Below, piece by piece: positions 16,472 through 25,600 of a stretch of 64,000 bases of DNA. This DNA comes from Bacteroidia bacterium (GTDB lineage: Bacteria > Bacteroidota > Bacteroidia > J057): contig JAUIKF010000003.1 of NCBI GenBank assembly GCA_030430575.1, positions 186,001-250,000 of the forward strand, written 5' to 3'. The first letter of the stretch is position 1; each line of letters begins with the position of its first letter. The translations under genes were made by a program, and so were the position numbers. The notes below the pieces were generated by a model that saw nothing but the letters and a program-made list of their open reading frames with translations, ran no database searches and was not told where the DNA came from.

Positions 16472-19393
16472 ATGACACTTATCCATCGACTTATCCTTTC
16501 GGCTATTATGCTCATAATAGCAAGCCCACTAGCATCGGCAGCAAACTATCGAGGCAGCCTCGACCTGATAGACTGGTCTCCTCCTGAAGGATTTAACTCT
16601 CCTGAGATTAGAGCACTCAGCCTGAAATGGGAACTCCAAGATGGCAATTCTGGGCCATTAGGCCTATTTTACATGCAATGGTATTTGGGAGACCATTATT
16701 TTTATCAAGCAGAAAAGATCAACATTCGCGACCTGAGAGAGGAAGCAAAACTTCTCAGTTTTAAGACGTTGGTGCTTCACGCCAGGGTTTATTCCCAGGG
16801 AAGCTGGATTGGGAACATCCGGTTCGACATGGGAGCTACGCCGCCTCATGGAGGGGTATGGGGGCAACAAGTGAGGCTAACTTTTCCTTGGGAAGCCACC
16901 TTCCTTATGAGAGGAAGTGATTCTGGGGAAATGCTTTCTGCGGAGCAAACCCAACAGTTTTTTCGAGAAGGCATCGAACTCAAAAAGCTCGCTATTTACA
17001 AAGTAGGATTTGGAGGGACTTTTGAAATAGAGCGGGCTATTGAAGAGAGGAAACTGGAACAAGCTTACCAATCCCAAATTGCACAAGCAGCAACTGCTCT
17101 TTCAAACGGTCAATTTGATCAATCCCTATCCTTTTATCAAGAAGCATTAACCATAAAGCCCCATGCAACCCACCTCAATGATCAAATCCTCGAAGTAAAA
17201 TACCAACAACGATTAGCTTCTGGAGATTCTGCTTTTGATCAGGCGAATTACGAAACAGCAATAACTCAATTTGAAGGGGCCCAACAATTAATTCCTAGCG
17301 ATTCTAGGGCGCCGCTTCGAATAGAAAAAGCCCAACAAATGATAAGCCTTCGTACAGCTTACCAAAAGCGTATAGGAACTCTCACTACAGCTTTTGAAGA
17401 GTCCCTCCGTGAAGCGCGAGAGGCAGCCTCTAATGCCTTAATGGCTGCTGCTAATGCATTTCAAGCCGAGGCAGAAGCGTGCCATTTAAACCGGTTAACT
17501 TTCTACCAATGTGAAGTAGATTATCTCCAAAAGAAATTGGGGCAAGTAGAGGAACAAGCCAAGTTTGAGGTATATGGAGCGTTGTACGAGGGGAATTACA
17601 CCGCCCTTGAACACCCATGCACAGCTCCTTCATGCGATGTGAAGGATATTCTGCTCCCAGATTCTACACAATCTGCAGACTTACTGTTGTCCACTGCTGA
17701 GCGAAAGTATGGGGTTTACCAAAATACCCTATTTGAAGCCTTTCTTGCCGAAAGTCATGCATTGCTTGACCAAAGTTTACAGATAGATCCCAAACTGGGC
17801 AAAGCTTACTTTTTCAGGTCAAAATTTGCCCAAGACATGATCGAGCAATATCATGACCTATCGCTTTGCTTGCTGTATGATTCCCTACATACAGAAGCGC
17901 TAGCTACTTTAGGCCAATTAAAACTACCCTTTCATGATGAATTGTATGCTAAGATTGCCGAAGGGAGTACTGAATATGTCGCCAAAGCCCTTAAATATGG
18001 GCTTTTGTCAGCAGCAGATAGACATAGAGGAGAAAGTCTAATAGATCAAGCGCTTAAGTACGACCAAGCAGAGGTACTTGCCCTTTTGCTCGAAGAGCTT
18101 CCTCCGCAACAATCCGCACAACTCTTGTTGCATCGTGCTGCTGGGGAAAACAAAGTAAATAGTGCCCGCTATTTGATGACAAGGGGGGCAGCTCCCGACA
18201 AACTAGATGCTACGGGGGAAAGCCCTCTGCAAAGAGCCACGGAGAATGGCTCAGAGGCCATAGTCAGGCTTTTTCTGCGCGAGAAGCCCGAGTTAACAGT
18301 AGGCCCATCTGTATTGCGTGCTACAGAAAAGGGAGATGCCAATCTCCTCCATGCGTTTTTGGAGACAGGTTCGCATGTCAATAATGCTGACCACAGAGGA
18401 GACAATCTATTGATGATTGCGATACGAATGGAGCACCTCCACCTGATCGATCAGTTACTCGCCGCAGGGGCTGATGTCAATCATACCAATAAAGAAAAAA
18501 TGACAGCCCTCGGCTATGCTGCCCAAAAGGAATATGCTTCCATCATCAGGAAACTGCTTGATCATCAGGCCGATCCTCCACTTTCGCTGGAAGTGCTTTC
18601 CGAAAAAGATCAAATTGCCACCACCTTTCTCTGCGCGCAATTAATGGAGTATGCATTTGTTCATACAAGTGAATCGCATGCTGAAAGCAGCATAGCCTAT
18701 GACAAGAAAATTGCGCTAGCCCAGCATACTTCTGGCAAAGCATTTATCACCGAAGCCCTGAACCAAAACCTTCTGAGTTTGGCGGACTTGATGTTGGAAA
18801 GTGAGGTAGATTTTGGACAAAAAATTGATGGTCAATATTTGCTTTTGACCGCATTGCAAGCCAAAGCAACGAGCATCGCCACAAAATTGATTGCAGAATA
18901 TAAGGTTCCAACAGACATCCGAAATCGAAAGGGGGAAATGCCTCTTCACCTAGCTGTCCACGCTGGCAGTAAAGAAATTATTTCCCTTTTACTCAGGGCC
19001 AAACACCCACTCAATGAGCAGGATCACCTGGGGAATAGCCCCCTTTATATTGCGCTAATCGAGAAACGTGCTGCTATTGCTGACATGTTACTTGATGCGG
19101 GAGCTGATATTTTTATTGCAAATGAAAAAGAAATGCAAGGCCTGCACTTGGCTGTAGAGTTAGGAGATATCGTCCGAACTCGTCAGTTTTTAAATATGGG
19201 GGCAAAAGTAAATGAAAGAGGAGAAAATGGAATGACCCCGCTTCATTATGCTGCCAAAAACACGGATAGGCATATGGCCGAATTCTTATTGGCGGAAGGT
19301 GCAGATCGCGAAATAAAGGATTTCCTCAACCGCACGGCTAGTAAGCTTGCCAGGAAATCACGTGATCCACAATTAGCGAAGTTATTGAAATAG
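16472..19393 (+). CDS. Secreted TPR and ankyrin-repeat protein
   Basis: I place the start at ATG 16472, which gives a clear signal peptide (MTLIHRLILSAIMLIIASPL...ASA); the frame is open back to a GTG at 16373 but that extension has no signal character. The mature protein is about 950 residues. It has a beta-rich N-terminal domain (about 25-195), TPR-like helices (about 205-300), a helical region with paired Cys, then ankyrin repeats over the last 450 residues (LDATGESPLQRATENGSEAI, NRKGEMPLHLAVHAGSKEII, NGMTPLHYAAKNTDRHMAEF). A periplasmic or surface scaffold or binding role is likely. It ends at a bidirectional terminator. Confidence 0.82.
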   Translation: MTLIHRLILSAIMLIIASPLASAANYRGSLDLIDWSPPEGFNSPEIRALSLKWELQDGNSGPLGLFYMQWYLGDHYFYQAEKINIRDLREEAKLLSFKTLVLHARVYSQGSWIGNIRFDMGATPPHGGVWGQQVRLTFPWEATFLMRGSDSGEMLSAEQTQQFFREGIELKKLAIYKVGFGGTFEIERAIEERKLEQAYQSQIAQAATALSNGQFDQSLSFYQEALTIKPHATHLNDQILEVKYQQRLASGDSAFDQANYETAITQFEGAQQLIPSDSRAPLRIEKAQQMISLRTAYQKRIGTLTTAFEESLREAREAASNALMAAANAFQAEAEACHLNRLTFYQCEVDYLQKKLGQVEEQAKFEVYGALYEGNYTALEHPCTAPSCDVKDILLPDSTQSADLLLSTAERKYGVYQNTLFEAFLAESHALLDQSLQIDPKLGKAYFFRSKFAQDMIEQYHDLSLCLLYDSLHTEALATLGQLKLPFHDELYAKIAEGSTEYVAKALKYGLLSAADRHRGESLIDQALKYDQAEVLALLLEELPPQQSAQLLLHRAAGENKVNSARYLMTRGAAPDKLDATGESPLQRATENGSEAIVRLFLREKPELTVGPSVLRATEKGDANLLHAFLETGSHVNNADHRGDNLLMIAIRMEHLHLIDQLLAAGADVNHTNKEKMTALGYAAQKEYASIIRKLLDHQADPPLSLEVLSEKDQIATTFLCAQLMEYAFVHTSESHAESSIAYDKKIALAQHTSGKAFITEALNQNLLSLADLMLESEVDFGQKIDGQYLLLTALQAKATSIATKLIAEYKVPTDIRNRKGEMPLHLAVHAGSKEIISLLLRAKHPLNEQDHLGNSPLYIALIEKRAAIADMLLDAGADIFIANEKEMQGLHLAVELGDIVRTRQFLNMGAKVNERGENGMTPLHYAAKNTDRHMAEFLLAEGADREIKDFLNRTASKLARKSRDPQLAKLLK

Positions 19394-19395
19394 AA

Positions 19396-19427
19396 AAAGG
19401 GCAGCCTGAGCTGCCCTTTGTTGTTTT
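19396..19427. terminator. Bidirectional rho-independent terminator
   Basis: AAAGGGCAGC, loop CTGA, GCTGCCCTTT: a perfect 10-bp stem with T-rich tracts on both sides (TTTGTTGTTTT on plus, TTTTTCTATTTC on minus). It lies between the convergent ankyrin and T9SS cargo genes. Confidence 0.92.
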
Positions 19428-19444
19428 GGGTTTTGGGTTTTGGG
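19424..19444. repeat. Heptamer tandem repeat (TTTTGGG)x3
   Basis: Three perfect TTTTGGG units directly after the terminator stem and 4 bp from the end of the T9SS cargo gene. An identical array is at 48363-48383. Confidence 0.8.
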
Positions 19445-19447
19445 TTA

Positions 19448-22390
19448 CTATTGTACGACTACCTTTCGGGCAATAATGTGTTGCGCTGTTTGTAATTGTA
19501 AATAATAGACACCAGCAGGCAATTCATTGACATTTAGTTCGATACGACGATCTGAATGAATATCTCCAATTTGGTTAGCCAATAATCTTTTCCCCTTCAA
19601 ATCATATAAGGTAAGGTTGACATCATTCAGGGTAATTCCCTGGAAATCAATGTACAATCGCTCGCTTGTAGGCACAGGGAAAAGCGTAATATTTTCGGCA
19701 AAAAGTTCCCTTTCCAATCCCGTATTCCCGGTCATAATGGTATCACAGTGTTGTCGATCTCCACAAGCATTAATAGCCGTCATACAGACAACATAATTTC
19801 CAGGTACAGGGAAAGTGTATAGTGGACTGGTGCTAGAACTGGTATTTCCTCCCCCAAAATCCCAGGTATAGGAAATCCCAAACTGGGTAGAATTCTGGAA
19901 GGCAAATCGCTGCGGATTACCTGTTGGGACCACTGTAAAATTGGGAACTGGCAGGGGGTTTTCTGTTACAACAACCGTATCAATTCCTTGGCAAACTCCA
20001 TCAATAACAGTCACAGAATAGGTCCCGCCCGTAGTAACGGTAATGGATTGATTTGTACTCCCAGTTGACCAAATATATGCTCCAAACCCTGCTCCAGCAT
20101 CCAGCACAGCACTTCCTCCCTCGCAAATGGTGGTATCTGCTCCCAAATTCACATCTCCCCCTCCTATAAATACATTCACCGTATCACTACCGCTACAACC
20201 ATTAGCATCTAACACGGTAACCCAATAGGTCCCAGAAGAAGAAACCATCAGGTCAGCCATCGCAGAGCCATCGGACCAACTATAGCTTTGAAAGCCCAAA
20301 CCAGCCATTAATGTAAAGACATCGCCCTTACACCCATCCAGGTCTTGTCCCAAATCAATAGTTGGATTCAGGTTTACGGCTACAATGACATCATCTGTAG
20401 CTGTACACCCATCGGTATTTGAAACTGTCACAGAATATACGCCTGTCAATTTCACCGTCAAAGACTGGTTTGTAGTCCCGTCTGACCAAAGGTATCCTGT
20501 GTGACCAGCCCCTGCATCTAGAATCACGCTATCTCCATCACAGAAAGAATGATCTGGGCCAAGATCTACTGTAGGAGAAGGTAAAAGGCCTACAACAATA
20601 GTATCAGTACCTGTACAGAAAACGGAATCTTCTACATCCACATAATAAGTACCTGGGGTAGTTATTGAAAGGGTTCTAGAAGAAGAACCATTTGACCAGG
20701 AATAGTTGGCAAGGCCAGCACCAGCGTCTAGCACAAGGGTATTCCCAGAGCAAAGCATCGTGTCTAGACCTAAGTTAACAGGAGTTTTCACCTGACAAAT
20801 CTTATCTGCATTTACCCTCACCATAGGATCCTGGCCAGAATTGGAACGATAATCTGCCCAAGCATTGTTGAGGATTTCATACCCTCTATTAGCCAATGGA
20901 CCTACTGTTTCCATTCCTAGGTTAATTGTAGACCCTGTCTGGTACCAACCCACATAAAAACCACCGGAGTCTATCCGAATAGGAGAGGAAAATGTCACTC
21001 TATTCCAATTATTCGCAGCAACTCCAGTACCTACAAAAAACTGACTTCCCAAAAGAGTGCCTTGCCCAGGAGGGCCATCATCATCATAAATCCTCACTTC
21101 AAAAGCGTTGGGGCCAACTAAATTGATAGCTGAAGTAATAAATGCGTCCACACTAGTGATTTCTATAGATTCGATAGGAGGCTCCATATACATCCCAATC
21201 CCATGGGTAGAGCCACCGGAGGCCCAATTGATACTCGCCCCTGCTGTGGTGGTAAAACCATTCCAATAACTCAATGTCATCGATTTCTGCGTCGTATCGA
21301 TAACAATCATTTCCAAGTCCAATGAATCATTGGTTCGGTTGATATCTCCTGTTGTGGTGGCAATAACTCGGTATGAATAGTGGTTGGGGATGGTTGGGGT
21401 ATACCCTAAATTAAAGCTCGCCCCAGTACTTCCACCAATTCCCAAGCTCCCAATCGATGCGGCATCGGTATGGAGTACCGTCAAGCCAGGATCGAGAACT
21501 TTGAGTTGTACCCCAATGATTGAATTGATGGCTACATTTCCCACATTGTCGATCTGGGCAAACCCTTTAAAAGGTGCTCCGCCTCCAGGCACAAAAAAGC
21601 CTGCATTTTGAGGGTTAACTACATAACCCGTAGCTACATCTTTTGCGACAAACGTAACATTTTTGGGGTAATAGAACTTAATAGCGCTACTAGCAACAGG
21701 TCTTGTGTTATTTGACACTTGTAGGCCGATCGTACCTGTCATGTTTTCTATCCCTACTACCCCTGGATTCAAGCGCCCATTATAGGTAGGGTCCCATGAA
21801 CCCGTCTGGGTCTTGTATTGAAAGAGGATAGAACTATCCACTTTTGACATGATGACCTGAAAAGTATTCGACCCTGACCATTGTTGGGTAATATTGGTCC
21901 AAAAGGGTACATTTTCATAGGTAATGATACAAGTGTCTTGATTATTGCTATACATATAGCATCGCCCAGGATTCGGGCTACTAGTTTGAGCCGTAGCGAA
22001 ACTAAGGTCTGTCAGAAAGGGGGCAATCAATTTATCTTTAGAGTCAGCTGTGGGTAGGGTTGGGAATCCGATGGTAGTAGAACTAATATTAATAAAATCG
22101 AAAGAAATATACCCATTGGATCCGATGCTGAGTGAATTGAAGGTAACCCAATAGAAAGGGAAATCGAACCCTATGCTAAAGGGACCTACTACATTGTCAT
22201 CATCCAACCCAGCAATCGTATCAGTATCTGGCAATCCGATTATGTCAATCCAACTGTAAGTGGGAGCATCCGCTGCAGTGTCTGCATGACTCTTCCAGGT
22301 ATAGCCATAGGTATCTGGCCCTCCTGACGTCTGAGCCTTTACCAGAAAGCAACTACATAAGGCAAGGAGAAAAAGTGTAATCTGTTTCAT
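19448..22390 (-). CDS. Type IX secretion cargo protein with repeated Ig-like adhesion domains
   Basis: I choose ATG 22390 (MKQITLFLLALCSCFLVKAQ, a good signal peptide) over an in-frame TTG two codons earlier; 980 residues. A beta-rich N-terminal region is followed by at least four repeats of about 80 residues, each of the form DLGxDxxxCxGxxxxLDAGAG...YxWSxGSxxxSxxVxxxGxYxVxV (for example VNLGADTTICEGGSAVLDAG). A PKD-like domain comes next (YTWDFGGGNTSSST). The last 80 residues form a type A sorting domain (LFPVPTSERLYIDF, LPAGVYYLQL, ARKVVVQ), which directs export by T9SS and surface attachment. Role: adhesin or surface protein, inferred. Confidence 0.9.
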   Translation of the reverse strand: MKQITLFLLALCSCFLVKAQTSGGPDTYGYTWKSHADTAADAPTYSWIDIIGLPDTDTIAGLDDDNVVGPFSIGFDFPFYWVTFNSLSIGSNGYISFDFINISSTTIGFPTLPTADSKDKLIAPFLTDLSFATAQTSSPNPGRCYMYSNNQDTCIITYENVPFWTNITQQWSGSNTFQVIMSKVDSSILFQYKTQTGSWDPTYNGRLNPGVVGIENMTGTIGLQVSNNTRPVASSAIKFYYPKNVTFVAKDVATGYVVNPQNAGFFVPGGGAPFKGFAQIDNVGNVAINSIIGVQLKVLDPGLTVLHTDAASIGSLGIGGSTGASFNLGYTPTIPNHYSYRVIATTTGDINRTNDSLDLEMIVIDTTQKSMTLSYWNGFTTTAGASINWASGGSTHGIGMYMEPPIESIEITSVDAFITSAINLVGPNAFEVRIYDDDGPPGQGTLLGSQFFVGTGVAANNWNRVTFSSPIRIDSGGFYVGWYQTGSTINLGMETVGPLANRGYEILNNAWADYRSNSGQDPMVRVNADKICQVKTPVNLGLDTMLCSGNTLVLDAGAGLANYSWSNGSSSRTLSITTPGTYYVDVEDSVFCTGTDTIVVGLLPSPTVDLGPDHSFCDGDSVILDAGAGHTGYLWSDGTTNQSLTVKLTGVYSVTVSNTDGCTATDDVIVAVNLNPTIDLGQDLDGCKGDVFTLMAGLGFQSYSWSDGSAMADLMVSSSGTYWVTVLDANGCSGSDTVNVFIGGGDVNLGADTTICEGGSAVLDAGAGFGAYIWSTGSTNQSITVTTGGTYSVTVIDGVCQGIDTVVVTENPLPVPNFTVVPTGNPQRFAFQNSTQFGISYTWDFGGGNTSSSTSPLYTFPVPGNYVVCMTAINACGDRQHCDTIMTGNTGLERELFAENITLFPVPTSERLYIDFQGITLNDVNLTLYDLKGKRLLANQIGDIHSDRRIELNVNELPAGVYYLQLQTAQHIIARKVVVQ

Positions 22391-22545
22391 GAACAAGGTA
22401 GGTTTAAAGAGTGGTAATAAGTAAAGTGTTCGGAAAAAGCCTGTAACCTAATTAACTCATTTTTAAGAAGATGTCAAAAACTATTCTTACCCCTAGCCAA
22501 CCAATATGGCAATTGATGCGCCTCAATTAGGTGGGATATAAAGTA

Positions 22546-22577
22546 AAAGGGGACCTGGAAAGTATTCCAAGTCCCTT
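22546..22577 (-). terminator. Probable terminator of the alpha-2-macroglobulin gene
   Basis: On the minus strand AAGGGACTTGGAA, loop TACT, TTCCAGGTCCCCTT with one bulge, followed by TTACTTT. It is about 100 bp after the 22680 stop. The rest of the 22391-22679 gap is AT-rich with several TTACTAATT-like words and no gene. Confidence 0.5.
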
Positions 22578-22679
22578 CTAAAGAATTACTAATTGACTGA
22601 TTACTAATTATTACGTATTGACTATCAACCTTTTACAATTATTCAATCAATAATCTGTCAATTAATCATTCTAAGATCG

Positions 22680-25600
22680 CTAGTTGCCACTTGAAGCTAC
22701 GATATCCACCCACTTACCACGTTTTCGTGCATGAATGGTATGGTCATACATGGCCTCTACCTTGATCGTAGGCAGGTAATAGCGACCTAGATAACTCGCA
22801 TTTAGTTTTATATTAAATGATTTTGCTCTGCCTTGATCCAGGTCAAAAAAGGTGTAAACCCTGTCATCCCGAATATCCTGATATTCAGGTTTGGTGCCAC
22901 CAGGATCACTTCCATCTAAGCGATGGTTGTGTATCTCCCATCCAGAAGGAAACACCTGGGCAATGGCCAACTCCTCATATTTGCCAGTCCTTCCACTATG
23001 GATTACCGTTACCTTTGCCACAAAATCAGTTCCTTGTTCCAACTTGGTAACATCCACATCATTGCCTTCCATATCCTTATAGGCTACCAACAGGCTCAGT
23101 CCGTGCGAAGCATCAGTCGTATCTCCAACTGCAGGAACTCCATCCAGAATCACCCGAGGGAATAACAAGCCACCATCTTTATTTTTGAATTCAAACATGG
23201 CGACATCTTCGGCTGGGAGATCGCCTTGCCATATAGGAGAAGAAGTAGCTATTTCCTTCCACTTGCCACCACCTACTCGATAGGCAAATGCGTAATTTTC
23301 TCCCACTCCACCTAGGCCAACATATTTTGAGATTGCCACTAATGACCAGGCAGTTGAGTGGGTACTATGCCAATTCTTAGACCCAATTTTATCAGAAATT
23401 GCTTGCAATAAGTCACGTCCTTCAGCCCGTTTTCCCATTACTCCCATAGCATGGAGGATCATCGCACGATCGCGCAACCCTGAGCCATAAGTGTTCCCTA
23501 ATTCCCTATAGTCACGAATATTGAGGCTTTGTCCAGCAAGGATTTGGTTGGCTACATTTTTCTGACCAATCTGATGGTAAGCAGCCGCGAGGTAGTACTG
23601 AGCCACAGAGGCCATAGAAGTCGTTTGTTGGCGCATGCGATTCATTGCACCCAACTCCTCTGCTCCTGCAAGGGCGAGTAAGTACAGGCGATAGGCTTGT
23701 GTCAAGTCATTATTATTTCGCGTACTTCCTCCCCAATTCTTGGCTTGCTCTTTTTGATATTTCTTCCAACTTTTCAAAAAGTCGTTCGAAACAAAATAGC
23801 CCGCTTTCTCTGCTTCCAACATAAAGTGCCCAGCATAGTTTGTTCCCCATTCACTAGCATTGGCATTCCCTGGCCAATAACTCAGACCTCCATTTCCTAC
23901 TTGGAAGGTTGTCAGGCGCTGAATACCTGCCTTTACATTTTTGTCAATCTCTGCTTTCTGAGTAGGAGAAAGTTTTAATAGATTGGCGAGGAATAATTGC
24001 GGAAATGCACCTGAGGTGGTCTGTTCAATGCATCCATAAGGATAACGGACCAGGTATTTGAGACGCCTCTCAAGGTTCAATGGAGGAATGGAAGATACTT
24101 CTAGTACACCGTTATTGGTCCCTGCTATTCCTACAGGTCGGATTCGCTGGCGCCAGTCGAGTCCTGACTCCACAATGGCATCGTGGATGTCCACCACGCG
24201 CGGATTTGGGGCACGCACCTCTACATCAGTCTCATAAGTAGCCACTTCACTGCCACTTTTGGCCGTGATCCTCACTTTAGCTTTGCCCACCATATTATTC
24301 ACTTGGAGGCCAAAATTTGCCATTTTCTCCCCCACATCTGTGAATTGCATGGAACGACTATTCCCTCCAATGGCGGAAATAGCGCCCCCAGTCTCAACCG
24401 AAATGGAGACATCCTTCACATAGTCTTCCATGGCAAACACTGTGACTGGAAGATTAAGCGTTTCGCCTGGACCGAGAACTCTTGGCAATGATCCAAGAAC
24501 CATTAATGGCTTTTTCACTGGCGTTTCTTTCTCCGCAAAGCCATAAGCACCATTATTACCTGCTACGACCATGGTCCTCACAGCGCCAACATAATTGGGC
24601 ATCATGAATTTATGTGTATTGGTTTTCCCAGCAGCCAGAGAAAAGGGACCGAACACTTTTACTACAGGCTTAAAGCGATCTTGCTTTTTCCCATCGGGAC
24701 CAATTCCCCCTTCACCTCCACCAATACTCAACAAGCTATTAAACTCTCCACCGTAGGCACCAACAACATCGTTAAACAAATCCCAAGTCTTCACCTGTAA
24801 AGCTTGTCGTTTGTAAAATTCAGTATGAGGATTGGGCGTCCGAAAGCGAGTAAGTCCTAACAATCCTTCATCTACTACGGCCAATGTGTAGGTCATCGGG
24901 CCCCCATTTCTTTCATTTACTTTGATCTCAACTTCTGCCATAGGTTCCAGGACATCAGCCATAGTGATTTGCGGAGAAAGGATAGTCGCAGGGTTTTCTA
25001 CCTTGACAGGCATAACTCCATAAAGACGCATAGGAAGGTCATTGGCAGTTTGGGCATGAGGTTGGAGCAAAGTGACGTGTACATATGCATTTGGCGACAT
25101 CGCAGGGATTGTCGGCAAGCTAAAGCGTGTTGCCCCTTTCTGGGTCTTGACCCAATAGGTGTTGAGCACTTGCGTGCCAGATTCAACACTTACCAAGGCT
25201 CTTCCTGCCCCACTACTAGGGATGGTTAGGGTTATGTCTTCGCCTAATTGGTAGATAGGCTTATCAGTAGAAAAGCTCAGCATTTGAGCGCCCCCAGGGT
25301 TATCTCCTTGCGCACGCCCTGCCCATCCCGGCCAATCAATATAGACAATCTTCCCCGTGCTATGGCCACCTGGGTCAGTAACTCTCACCAAATAACGCCC
25401 CCAACTCGGGTACTCCACACGTAGGGTATATTTTCCCTTGCCATTAGTAGTCGAAACTGTTCCAGAAGAGATTGATTCACGATGTTGTTTCCCTACATAA
25501 GCCCCTAAATCATCATCTGACGACTTATCCCACCACCATTTCCAATTGATTTGATAGACTTCAACTTGGACGTCTTGGCGAGAAACTGGTTTTCCATTTT

